From contig JAEZKK010000014.1 in assembly GCA_023415495.1 (NCBI GenBank), forward strand, positions 1-64,000: DNA of 64,000 nt, written 5' to 3'. The notes beneath the pieces were generated by a model that was given only the letters and a program-made list of their open reading frames with translations, made no database searches and had not been told where the DNA came from. A program made the translations under genes and the position numbers. Source of the DNA: Bacteroidota bacterium. GTDB lineage: Bacteria; Bacteroidota; Bacteroidia; Bacteroidales; P3. The first letter of the stretch is position 1, and each line of letters begins with the position of its first letter. Below, one piece after another: positions 33,229-41,322 of the stretch.

Positions 33229-33876
33229 ATGAAGGTAGAGTTTATAAAGCAAACTAATTCCGAGCAATTAGTATTATTCTTTTCGGGTTGGGCAACAAGC
33301 TATGAACTTTTTAGGGATTTAAACCCAAAGGATAAGGATTTAGCTATTGTATATGATTACAGAGATTTTGACTTCGACTATTCTATATTAAATTCTTATA
33401 AAGAGATTAAGCTAATTGCTTGGTCGATGGGAGTCTTCGTTTCAAGCAAGATATTAGGTAATAAGAACTATAATATAATTAGCTCAACAGCTTTTAATGG
33501 TACTAATTTCCCTATCGATAATACAAAAGGGATTTCTGAAAGCATTTTTAATTCTACCTTAGATACTCTTAATCAAAGAAACCTTGAGAAATTTCAGTTA
33601 AGAATTACTGGTTCAAAAATTGAATACGAAAAGTTTAAAGAAAAGAATAGGGACAGAGAGATTGAGGATTTGCAAAACGAATTAAGAGAGATAAAAAGTC
33701 AATATATAATCAATCCAAATGAAGAATTGATTTGGGATAAAGCCGTTATTGGTAAGCAAGATAGAATTTTTCTAATGGAAAATCAAATAAATGCTTTTAA
33801 AGATAAAACTGAGATTATGATAGTGGAGGCAAACCACTATGATTATAAAATAATAAAAGACCTGATTAATGAATAA
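33229..33876 (+). CDS. bioG: Pimeloyl-ACP methyl ester esterase BioG
   Basis: 215 residues of the DUF452/BioG alpha/beta-hydrolase group, one of several non-homologous replacements of BioH. It removes the methyl group from pimeloyl-ACP methyl ester before BioF acts. Seen: LVLFFSGWATSYELFRDL, DYRDFDFDYS, and the nucleophile elbow LIAWSMGVFVSSKI (serine in WSMG). FNGTNFPIDNTKGI is typical of BioG. The end (VEANHYDY) supplies the probable catalytic histidine. It starts two bases after bioF and overlaps bioC by eight bases. Confidence 0.88.
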   Translation: MKVEFIKQTNSEQLVLFFSGWATSYELFRDLNPKDKDLAIVYDYRDFDFDYSILNSYKEIKLIAWSMGVFVSSKILGNKNYNIISSTAFNGTNFPIDNTKGISESIFNSTLDTLNQRNLEKFQLRITGSKIEYEKFKEKNRDREIEDLQNELREIKSQYIINPNEELIWDKAVIGKQDRIFLMENQINAFKDKTEIMIVEANHYDYKIIKDLINE

Positions 33877-34612
33877 GGAGTTAATTAGAAAACGTTTCCA
33901 CAAAGCATCTAAGACTTATTCCAGTGAGGCAATTATTCAAAATAAGATTGCCAAAAAGCTGATTGAAGAAATTATTGTCTTGGGCGAGAGGAATTTCGAT
34001 TCAATTCTGGAGATTGGATGTGGAACAGGTCTTTTGTCAAAGGAAATTAATAGAAGTTTTGAGTTTAATACTCTTAATCTAAATGATATTTGCCAAATCC
34101 ATTTAGAGGATAAATCTCTTTCGGAATTAGTTAATTATTTTGAAGGAGATGCTGAAACTATAATTTTACCAAATAATCAGGATTTAATTATCTCTTCTTC
34201 CACCCTACAATGGTTTAATAATTTAGAATCCTTCTATTCAAAGATTAATTCCCTATTAAACACTAATGGATTATTTGCTTTCTCAAGTTTTTCTAAAGAG
34301 AATTTTATTGAGATTAAGACCATAACCAATCAAGGATTAGATTATATCTCTTTTGAAGAGAATAAAATACTATTAGAAAAGAATTTTGAGATTCTTTATT
34401 CTTATCAGGATATTATAAAGCTCTATTTCTCCACTCCAAAAGAAATATTGGTCCATCTTAGAAATACTGGGGTAAATGCAATTAATTCTCCTAATTGGAC
34501 AAAGGGGAAGCTAATCCAATTTATAGAAGGATACGAAAAATTCTATATTAAGGACAAGGGATATTGCCTAACCTATAATCCTTATTATTTTATTTGTAAA
34601 AAGAAAAGCTAA
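33869..34612 (+). CDS. bioC: Malonyl-ACP O-methyltransferase BioC
   Basis: 247 residues, a SAM-dependent methyltransferase. It methylates malonyl-ACP to start pimelate synthesis through the fatty acid cycle. Motif I is ILEIGCGTGLLSKEI; the N-terminus NKELIRKRFHKASKTYSSEA is the usual BioC start, and DLIISSSTLQWFNNL matches the S/A-x-x-Q-W signature of the family. It works with BioG, whose gene overlaps it. Length is normal. Confidence 0.92.
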   Translation: MNKELIRKRFHKASKTYSSEAIIQNKIAKKLIEEIIVLGERNFDSILEIGCGTGLLSKEINRSFEFNTLNLNDICQIHLEDKSLSELVNYFEGDAETIILPNNQDLIISSSTLQWFNNLESFYSKINSLLNTNGLFAFSSFSKENFIEIKTITNQGLDYISFEENKILLEKNFEILYSYQDIIKLYFSTPKEILVHLRNTGVNAINSPNWTKGKLIQFIEGYEKFYIKDKGYCLTYNPYYFICKKKS

Positions 34613-34614
34613 TA

Positions 34615-35265
34615 ATGATAGAGAAAACTTATTTTGTTTCGGGTATAGATACTAATATTGGTAAAAGCTATGCAACCGGCTATATTGCTAAGCAATGGAT
34701 GAGCGAAGAAGAGAAAGTAATAACTCAAAAGCTAATCCAAACAGGTAATACTGATTATAGCGAAGATATTGATTTGCATAGAAAGATAATGGGAATTGAG
34801 AATACTCCTTTCGATATTGATAAAACAACTATGCCTGAGATTTTCTCCTATCCTTGCTCTCCCCTTCTTGCCAGCAAATTGGATAATAGAGAGATTGATT
34901 TCAATAAGATTAAGTCTGCAAGTAAAATCTTAGAGGAGAATTTTGACAAAGTAATTATCGAGGGAGCTGGAGGATTAATGGTCCCTTTACTTGAAGATTA
35001 TTTTATTATCGATTATGTAAGGGATATGAAATATCCTTTGATTTTTGTTACTTGTGGAAGATTAGGTAGTGTGAGTCAAACAATGTTGAATTTAAAATTA
35101 ATCAAATCTTATAATATAAAACTCCATACTTTAATCTATAATACTGCCTTTGATTCTGATGAATTAATTTCCAACGATAGCTTTGAATTCATTCAAAGAC
35201 AAACCTCTAAACTATTTGAAAACGTTAAGATAATTAAATTACCAAGAATAAGTTTTTTTAAGTGA
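34615..35265 (+). CDS. bioD: Dethiobiotin synthetase
   Basis: 216 residues. It closes the ureido ring of dethiobiotin with ATP and CO2. Seen: YFVSGIDTNIGKSYATGYIA (P-loop DTNIGKS, where GTDTxxGKT is usual), KLIQTG with the CO2-side lysine, and IIEGAGGLMVPL. VTCGRLGSVSQTMLNLKLIK matches the GxLG(T/S)xNH(T/A) region, with the N-H altered to S-Q. It follows bioC by two bases. bioB, the last step, is not in the window. Confidence 0.93.
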   Translation: MIEKTYFVSGIDTNIGKSYATGYIAKQWMSEEEKVITQKLIQTGNTDYSEDIDLHRKIMGIENTPFDIDKTTMPEIFSYPCSPLLASKLDNREIDFNKIKSASKILEENFDKVIIEGAGGLMVPLLEDYFIIDYVRDMKYPLIFVTCGRLGSVSQTMLNLKLIKSYNIKLHTLIYNTAFDSDELISNDSFEFIQRQTSKLFENVKIIKLPRISFFK

Positions 35266-35275
35266 TTTCTTTTCA

Positions 35276-35283
35276 TATATTTG
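35276..35283 (+). promoter_or_regulatory. -7 promoter element for fbp
   Basis: TATATTTG, 25 bp before the fbp ATG at 35309, so fbp can be transcribed apart from the biotin operon. Confidence 0.6.
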
Positions 35284-35308
35284 CACAAGGATTTAAAAAC
35301 AAGCAAAT

Positions 35309-37267
35309 ATGGAAAATATAATAAACCAAGATGAGCTGAAATTCCTTCAGCTCTTAGCAAAACAATTCCCAAATGTTCAGGCAGCAAGTACAGAGATTAT
35401 AAACCTTGAGGCAATTCTTCTCTTACCAAAGGGAACTGAACACTTTGTTACAGATATACATGGAGAATACGAAACCTTCTATCATATAATTTCTAATGCC
35501 TCTGGTAGCGTTAAGAGAAAGATAGAGGAGATATTCAAAGACAAGCTTTCAACGGCTGAGAAAAACCAATTAGCAACAATTATTTACTATCCTCATGAGA
35601 AACTTGAGATTTTAGAAAAAGAAGGTGTACTTAATGAGAAATGGTATATTGCGACATTAAATAGATTGGTTTGCGTCGCAAGAGATGTTGCTATGAAATA
35701 TACTCGTTCTAAGGTTAGAAAAGCAATGCCTAAGAATTATGAATATATTATAGATGAGCTTCTTTATGAAAGCTCTATCGATAAAGCAAGCTATTTCTCA
35801 AGTATTATAAAATCTATTATTGAATTAGATAGAGCCAATTTCTTTATTGAATCTATCTGTGCTTTTATAAAGAGATTATTAATAGACAGGCTTCATGTTG
35901 TTGGGGATATTTACGATAGAGGTCCTAATGCAGAGAAGGTAATGAATTTAATTACTAATCATCATTCTGTAGATATCCAATGGGGAAACCATGATATAGT
36001 ATGGATGGGGGCAGCATGTGGAATTGACATAAATGTTGCAGAAGTTATTCGTTTAAGTGCAAGACATTCTAATTTAGAAACTGTAGAAGATGAATATGGT
36101 ATCAACCTTATGCCTATTATTAGTTTCGCCCTATCCCAATACGAAAACGACCCTGCTATTCCATTTATTCCTAAAAGCACTCAAAAAGGACAATTGGAAA
36201 CAGATGTAAGATTAGTTACCCTTATTCATAAGGCTATCTCAGTAATAACCTTTAAATTAGAAGGACAATTAATCAAGAGAAATCCAAACTTCAATATGAG
36301 TCACCGCCTTGTTTTGGATATGATTAACTACGAAAAGGGAGAGATTTGCATTGATGGAGAAACCTATCCTCTTATTGATTCCCATTTCCCTACCATTGAC
36401 CCAAGCGATCCTCATCGCCTTACTAAAGAAGAGGAAATAGTTATTGAAAAGATTAGACAATCATTCCTAAACAGTGAAAAGCTTCAAAAGCATATTGCAT
36501 TTCTATTTTCTAAAGGAGGAATGTATTTAGTTTATAATAATAATCTACTTTGCCATGGTTGTATTCCAATGACCTCCGAAACTGAGTTTAAGAAATTCAA
36601 CGTTAAAGGCAAGGAAGTTTATGGTAAGGAATTATGCGACAGGTTTGAAGACACAGTTAGAAAGGTTTGGTTGGATAAGGAAAATGCTAATAATCATCCA
36701 GACAGGGATTATTTCTGGTACCTATGGTGTGGAGACACTTCTCCAATCTTCGGGAAAGACAGGATGGCAACCTTTGAGAGATATTTGATTGAGGATAAAA
36801 AGCCTCATAAAGAGAATCAGAATATTTATTTCAAACTCAGGAATAATAAAGACGTTGCAAGCCTAATACTTAAAGAGTTTGGATTAGATATTAAAGACTC
36901 AAGAATAATTAATGGTCATGTTCCTGTTAAGGTTAAAAAGGGAGAAAGTCCTATACTATCGGATGGTAGATTACTTGTAATAGATGGAGGAATGTCAAGA
37001 CCATATCAAAAAGAAACAGGGATTGGTGGCTATACCTTAGTATATAGCTCTACAAGATTATTTATTGCTGAACATATGCCTTTCTCATGCAAACAAGAAG
37101 CAATAGAAAAAGATGAAGATATAATCTCCTCATTATTAATAGTAGAAAATAAGGAGAATCCAATATTAGTAAGAGATACAGATATAGGAAATGAACTAAG
37201 GAGCCAAATCAAAGACTTAAAACTCCTAATCAAAGCCTTCAACAAAGGACTAATCCTCGAAAAATAG
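35309..37267 (+). CDS. fbp: Fructose-1,6-bisphosphatase, class III
   Basis: 652 residues, the usual length of the large Firmicutes/Bacteroidota class 3 enzyme. It hydrolyses fructose 1,6-bisphosphate in gluconeogenesis. A calcineurin-like metal site is visible: FVTDIHGEYETFYHII, then VVGDIYDRGPNAEKVM and IQWGNHDIVWMGAACG. LLCHGCIPMT, LWCGDTSPIFGKDRMATFER and INGHVPVKVKKGESPI follow, with VIDGGMSRPYQKETGIGGYT near the end. It has its own promoter. Array 3 lies just downstream. Confidence 0.95.
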   Translation: MENIINQDELKFLQLLAKQFPNVQAASTEIINLEAILLLPKGTEHFVTDIHGEYETFYHIISNASGSVKRKIEEIFKDKLSTAEKNQLATIIYYPHEKLEILEKEGVLNEKWYIATLNRLVCVARDVAMKYTRSKVRKAMPKNYEYIIDELLYESSIDKASYFSSIIKSIIELDRANFFIESICAFIKRLLIDRLHVVGDIYDRGPNAEKVMNLITNHHSVDIQWGNHDIVWMGAACGIDINVAEVIRLSARHSNLETVEDEYGINLMPIISFALSQYENDPAIPFIPKSTQKGQLETDVRLVTLIHKAISVITFKLEGQLIKRNPNFNMSHRLVLDMINYEKGEICIDGETYPLIDSHFPTIDPSDPHRLTKEEEIVIEKIRQSFLNSEKLQKHIAFLFSKGGMYLVYNNNLLCHGCIPMTSETEFKKFNVKGKEVYGKELCDRFEDTVRKVWLDKENANNHPDRDYFWYLWCGDTSPIFGKDRMATFERYLIEDKKPHKENQNIYFKLRNNKDVASLILKEFGLDIKDSRIINGHVPVKVKKGESPILSDGRLLVIDGGMSRPYQKETGIGGYTLVYSSTRLFIAEHMPFSCKQEAIEKDEDIISSLLIVENKENPILVRDTDIGNELRSQIKDLKLLIKAFNKGLILEK

Positions 37268-37309
37268 AATAAAAGAGATTCTAAACAATAAACAAGTCTA
37301 AATAAAACG

Positions 37310-37448
37310 AGAAGCCTTTATTATAAAACGAGAAGTCCTTATTATAAATTTAGAAGCCTTTATTATGAGGTCGAAATGCCATTTCGTGAGCATGAAATGC
37401 CATTTCGCAACTTCGAAATGCCATTTCGTAACGGTGAAATGGCATTTC
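37310..37448. repeat. Phased palindrome array 3 (GAAATGCCATTTC), 21 bp pitch
   Basis: GAAATGCCATTTC starts at 37373, 37394 and 37415 and its reverse complement GAAATGGCATTTC at 37436; each step is exactly 21 bp. The first and last copies extend to an 18 bp perfect inverted repeat (AGGTCGAAATGCCATTTC against GAAATGGCATTTCGACCT). Just before, AGAAGCCTT or AGAAGTCCTT starts at 37310, 37331 and 37352, again 21 bp apart, within longer CGAGAAGYCYTTATTATA units. Seven units in all, in the convergent gap between fbp and the T9SS cargo gene. Confidence 0.92.
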
Positions 37449-37530
37449 GACCTTAAAATATCTTAGTCTAATTTTATAGTAAAGAACTTTAAATTCAGGA
37501 AAAGGTCTTCTAAATTCAAAACAAGTAATA

Positions 37531-38457
37531 CTAATTCTTAATAATCTTCTTCCTAATAACCCCATTTTCTGTATTAATCCCAAGAATATAAACTCCATTG
37601 GTAAAAGAAGAAATATCAATTACCTTCTCCATTGAATTAACCACACTATAATAAACCCTCTGCCCAAGTGAATTAAATATTTCTATTGAATTGATAATAT
37701 TCTCCGAACTGATATTTACTTCACTATTGGTTGGATTTGGATAAAGAGTTATTGAATTATCCCCTACTATACTTTCAATTCCCATTAAAGGGGTTATACA
37801 ATCATTACCTCCATGTGAATAATTTGAGTAAAGTAAATCTCCATTATGAATATAGCAACGAGTTACACTCCAATTATCTACTGAGTAGTTACGAGGAAAG
37901 TTTAGAATACCTTCATAATTGCCAATACCTTCTATCCATACTCCAGCTATTATATCTCCAATTGGATAAGGGTGGTGTAACTTTATTGTAAATTTCTTCC
38001 TCGGAACTCCATTGTAGTTTATTGTATCTATAGAAGCTATTTCAAAAGTTGCAGTATCCAAAGGAACAGCCATTCTGAATGTATCTCCGACAGATAGAGA
38101 AAAATCATATAATAATATCTCGTTATTATATGAATGAGGTCCTTTATAGAATACTTGTTTCTGAGTGTTTTCTCTTAATCCTCCATAGTATTCTGCCGTA
38201 TTTGGATTAAATTCTATATCTGTAAATTCATAGAGTTTTTTATAGGTCTCACTCCCAATAATTGTATCTTCTTCCGTAAGTGCATACCTTCTGAATCTAT
38301 ACGCTTCATCATCATGTCCATAATAACTATAATCATATGTCCATAATTGTAATCCTGGTTTAACTAAAGGAATATACTGATAATCTTGTGCTGAGACACT
38401 AAATGATATTAGGGTGATAAATACTCCTAATACTAATTTGTAAATTCTTGTTTTCAT
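37531..38457 (-). CDS. Secreted protein with T9SS type A sorting domain
   Basis: 308 residues. A signal peptide (MKTRIYKLVLGVFITLISFS, then VSA) is followed by about 205 residues of unrecognised beta-rich sequence. From about residue 228 comes a Por secretion C-terminal domain: ITLYPNPTNSEVNISSE, IEIFNSLGQRVYY, IDISSFTNGVYILGI and a lysine-rich end (GVIRKKIIKN). The type IX system exports such proteins and usually removes this domain. No T9SS core genes are in the window. The cargo function is unknown. Confidence 0.85.
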   Translation of the reverse strand: MKTRIYKLVLGVFITLISFSVSAQDYQYIPLVKPGLQLWTYDYSYYGHDDEAYRFRRYALTEEDTIIGSETYKKLYEFTDIEFNPNTAEYYGGLRENTQKQVFYKGPHSYNNEILLYDFSLSVGDTFRMAVPLDTATFEIASIDTINYNGVPRKKFTIKLHHPYPIGDIIAGVWIEGIGNYEGILNFPRNYSVDNWSVTRCYIHNGDLLYSNYSHGGNDCITPLMGIESIVGDNSITLYPNPTNSEVNISSENIINSIEIFNSLGQRVYYSVVNSMEKVIDISSFTNGVYILGINTENGVIRKKIIKN

Positions 38458-38519
38458 AACTGATTACTTTTGGTTTCTATTTGCTTGGATTTCTTAAATA
38501 TCAGAAATCTACTGTTTTG

Positions 38520-38527
38520 CAAAGGTA
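38520..38527 (-). promoter_or_regulatory. -7 promoter element for the T9SS cargo gene
   Basis: TACCTTTG on the minus strand, about 63 bp upstream of the ATG at 38457. Confidence 0.6.
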
Positions 38528-38667
38528 TAATAATATTTTTGAGATATCAAAATATTTATGTGTATTTAACTTTTTATTATTCTGATTTGTTATTTATTAT
38601 CCAATAATTATATTGCAATCTACCATAATTTCGACACTATGTGGCTTTTTGGGATGATTGGGAATTG

Positions 38668-38786
38668 GAATCAAATTACAGCGAAATAGAATCAAATTAC
38701 AGAAAACTAACTCTTGATTCTAAAAAAATAGAATCAAATTACATTTTCGTAGAATCAAGAGTTAGGTCTCTTAACTTAGATGTTAA
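38668..38786. repeat. Phased palindrome array 4 (GAATCAAATTACA), 21 bp pitch
   Basis: GAATCAAATTACA starts at 38668, 38689 and 38731; GAATCAAGAGTTAG starts at 38752; its reverse complement CTAACTCTTGATTC ends at 38720. Unit centres fall at 38673, 38694, 38715, 38736 and 38757, all 21 bp apart, and a TTAAC...GTTAA dyad centred at 38778 continues the phase. The two GAATCAAGAGTTAG copies form a 16 bp perfect inverted repeat around the middle unit. It lies 12 bp past the dehydrogenase stop. 38528-38667 shows nothing else. Confidence 0.9.
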
Positions 38787-38797
38787 TTAAGCATGGG

Positions 38798-39742
38798 TTA
38801 AGAATGGTTAAGTGTAGTGATTATCTTTTCTGATAGGAAATAGGCTAATTTGTAGTGGGATTCTACACTCCAGCCTGCTACGTGAGGGCTTAGTACTACA
38901 TTTTGTAGGGAAAATAATTCTTTTAATTCTTCTGGGGTTTTATCTCCTTGGCTTAGTTCGGAGCTAAAGGCTTCAAATTCCAAAACATCAAGGCAGGCTC
39001 CTAATACTCTTTTCTCTCTAATAGCCAAAAGCAAATCCTTGGTTTTAACAACCTTTCCTCTTGCTGTATTAATAAGATAAATTGGTTTAGAGAATTTGGA
39101 AAGGAAGGTATCCTCTACCATATAATTTGTTTCCTGAGTTAATGGAATATGAAGTGAAAGAATATCTGCTTCTTTGAATATATCCTCTAATTCAACCTGC
39201 TTGGCGTATTCATTTCCATAATCTTTCTTGTATTTATCATAGGCTATAACCCTGGCATCAAAACCTTGAAGTCTTTTAGCAAAGGCCTGCCCCATATTAC
39301 CATAACCAATAATCCCAATAGTCTTACCCTTAATTTCCAAACCCCTGTTTTCCTCTCTTAACCAAAGGGAATTTCTTACTTGAGAATCAGCAATTATTAA
39401 TTTATTAAATAATGCCAATAGCATTCCAAGAGCATGCTCCGCAACAGCATCCCTATTCCCTTCTGGAGAGTTTAAAACTTTTATATCCTTTTCCTTTGCA
39501 TAATCCAAATCAATTGCATCCAATCCAGCACCTACTCTTGCAATACATTTAAGTTTAACTGCTCTATCTATAATTTCTTTATCTATCTCCACCTTGCTTC
39601 TTACTACCAAAGCCTCATAATTAGGAATAATATCCAATAAGTCTTCTCTTTGCAAATCGTCTTTATGAGTAATTTCAAAACCGTTTTTAATCAGGTTTTC
39701 TATAAGTATTGGGTGGGTATTATCAATTATTAATATCTTCAT
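38798..39742 (-). CDS. D-3-phosphoglycerate dehydrogenase-like 2-hydroxyacid dehydrogenase
   Basis: 314 residues of the D-isomer 2-hydroxyacid dehydrogenase family. NAD-binding motif GKTIGIIGYGNMGQAFAKRL; catalytic residues in LINTARGKVV (R), LDVLEFE (E) and LSPHVAGW (H). ARVGAGLDAIDLDYAKEKDI and SPEGNRDAVAEHALGMLLAL are most like phosphoglycerate dehydrogenases without the ACT domain. Oxidation of 3-phosphoglycerate for serine synthesis is likely, but other hydroxyacids are possible. Its start overlaps the stop of the GH25 gene by about 20 bases. Confidence 0.85.
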   Translation of the reverse strand: MKILIIDNTHPILIENLIKNGFEITHKDDLQREDLLDIIPNYEALVVRSKVEIDKEIIDRAVKLKCIARVGAGLDAIDLDYAKEKDIKVLNSPEGNRDAVAEHALGMLLALFNKLIIADSQVRNSLWLREENRGLEIKGKTIGIIGYGNMGQAFAKRLQGFDARVIAYDKYKKDYGNEYAKQVELEDIFKEADILSLHIPLTQETNYMVEDTFLSKFSKPIYLINTARGKVVKTKDLLLAIREKRVLGACLDVLEFEAFSSELSQGDKTPEELKELFSLQNVVLSPHVAGWSVESHYKLAYFLSEKIITTLNHS

Positions 39743-40514
39743 TTTCTATGTTTTTAATCGGTTTTGCTTTTCTAATATACTTATCAAACTCCTCATATCC
39801 TCCATTAAAAGTATTCAAATCCACATCGTGGTCTATGCCTTGCAAAGTGCCAGAGTGAGAATATTGCCAAAATATCCAATTCTCATCCTCTGGTTCTTTA
39901 CAAAGTCGAGATATCCAAAGGTCATATTCTTCAAAATTCCCTTCAATATATTTTTTATAAGTAGAGATATTAGTATAGATTATTGGCTTAACTCCATAGT
40001 ATTTTTCCAATTCTCTTAGACAAATAAAAATCTCCGATACTATCCTGTTATGATTAAAGCTTGTAAGAACAAAGCCGTAGTCCTCAATATCCACAACTGG
40101 AGGAAAATCGATAGAGTCTTTATTGACAGTACTAATAAAATTCAAAGCCTGAGTCTTTCCTAATTTACTAAAACGATAGAAATGATAAGCTCCTGTAAAT
40201 ATTGAGTTCTTTCTGGCATTTTGGATATTCTCTTTAAATTTCTTATCAACAAAGGTTTCTCCTTCAGTAGCCTTAATAAAAGCAAACTTCACATTAGCAT
40301 CATAGACCTTTGACCAATCAATATCTTTTTGATATGAAGAAACATCAATACCAAGAATTGGATATTTATAATGATTTATCTCAACATCAGCACAAGCAAG
40401 ATAAAGTCGAATATACTCCAAGCCTTTTTTGAAACCAAACCATAACAAAAATGCTAATAGTATTGAAATCAGAAAAATTAATATTGTTTTCTTCCTGAAT
40501 TTAGGTTTTCTCAT
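39723..40514 (-). CDS. GH25 lysozyme, membrane-anchored
   Basis: 263 residues. A basic N-terminus and a hydrophobic stretch (TILIFLISILLAFLLWFGF) anchor or export it. The GH25 muramidase domain follows: LGIDVSSYQKDIDWSKV, FAFIKATEGETFVDKKFKEN, TGAYHFYRFS, PPVVDIEDYG (catalytic acidic residues) and PIIYTNISTY. WIFWQYSHSGTLQGIDHDVD near the end is typical. It cuts the glycan chain of peptidoglycan. It is in an operon with a lipoprotein gene upstream (1 bp overlap) and the dehydrogenase downstream. Confidence 0.92.
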   Translation of the reverse strand: MRKPKFRKKTILIFLISILLAFLLWFGFKKGLEYIRLYLACADVEINHYKYPILGIDVSSYQKDIDWSKVYDANVKFAFIKATEGETFVDKKFKENIQNARKNSIFTGAYHFYRFSKLGKTQALNFISTVNKDSIDFPPVVDIEDYGFVLTSFNHNRIVSEIFICLRELEKYYGVKPIIYTNISTYKKYIEGNFEEYDLWISRLCKEPEDENWIFWQYSHSGTLQGIDHDVDLNTFNGGYEEFDKYIRKAKPIKNIENEDINN

Positions 40515-41212
40515 TAGTCTTTGATTAATTCTTTTACAATATCTTGTTTAATAAATTCCTTAACGGAATTAAGATGTTTAATATATCTAACCTGAAGATA
40601 TTTATCATTTTTAGGAGCAGGAATAGAAAAAACAATGGAATCATTATAAAAGCAAATATCAATATTCTTAATAGTCTCCATACTCATAGTATCTAAATCT
40701 GAATCAATTTCTCTTATAAACGCTTTCCTGTTGTTTTTATTTACATTTAAAATATCTTTGTTCTCTAATTGCCTATACTTGTAATTTGAATAATTAATTG
40801 TTTTGAATTCTATTAAAGTATCTCCTGAAATCGTATAGGTCTTTTGCATGGAGAGAGAATAGAAATTCTTATAAAGACTAAGATAATATGGTTTAATTTT
40901 CAAGTATCCCTTGGAACTTGGATGGTTTGTTTTCTTATATTTCTCAACCTCATTGCTAATATACTTGTTTATCGGTTCTAATTTTATCTTCTTGTCGTTA
41001 GATGAAAAAATTGGAAAATAAAGTTTATTGGTAATATTATTTTCCTTGTCCTCAAGCTTCATTTCTCCTAATTTTACTCCCTTAGGCATATAAGAAACTG
41101 GATTTTGATTCTCATTTATTTGGTTTGATTTAGTATTTTTTTTATCACAAGAGAATGCAATAAGACCTATAATAACTATAATGACAATACTTAAGGGATA
41201 AAAAAGCCTCAT
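40514..41212 (-). CDS. Predicted lipoprotein of unknown function
   Basis: 232 residues. A lipoprotein signal is clear: MRLFYPLSIVIIVIIGLIAF then SC, with the lipobox cysteine near residue 22. The rest is lysine-rich with beta-type patterns and has no motif I know; DUF4738-type lipoproteins look similar but I cannot confirm that. Its stop overlaps the GH25 start (TAATG), so the two are coupled. Confidence 0.7.
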   Translation of the reverse strand: MRLFYPLSIVIIVIIGLIAFSCDKKNTKSNQINENQNPVSYMPKGVKLGEMKLEDKENNITNKLYFPIFSSNDKKIKLEPINKYISNEVEKYKKTNHPSSKGYLKIKPYYLSLYKNFYSLSMQKTYTISGDTLIEFKTINYSNYKYRQLENKDILNVNKNNRKAFIREIDSDLDTMSMETIKNIDICFYNDSIVFSIPAPKNDKYLQVRYIKHLNSVKEFIKQDIVKELIKD

Positions 41213-41243
41213 TTTTTCTTTTTATATTTATAATTTCAACTTA

Positions 41244-41251
41244 CAAATTTA
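41244..41251 (-). promoter_or_regulatory. -7 promoter element for the lipoprotein-GH25 operon
   Basis: TAAATTTG on the minus strand, about 32 bp upstream of the ATG at 41212. Confidence 0.5.
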
Positions 41252-41284
41252 CATCATTTTGATATTTAATTCCAAAAAAAAACA

Positions 41285-41292
41285 TACCTTTG
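41285..41292 (+). promoter_or_regulatory. -7 promoter element for the beta-CASP gene
   Basis: TACCTTTG, with TTTG at 41258-41261 as -33 box at the ideal 27 bp start-to-start distance; 31 bp before the ATG at 41323. Confidence 0.7.
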
Positions 41293-41322
41293 CTCTTATC
41301 AAACTATTAAAAAAATAAGAGT

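Noticed and set aside
37373..37448. Possible small CRISPR array
   Set aside because: The repeats are 13 bp palindromes with 7-8 bp spacers, too short for CRISPR, orientation flips, and no cas gene is in the window.
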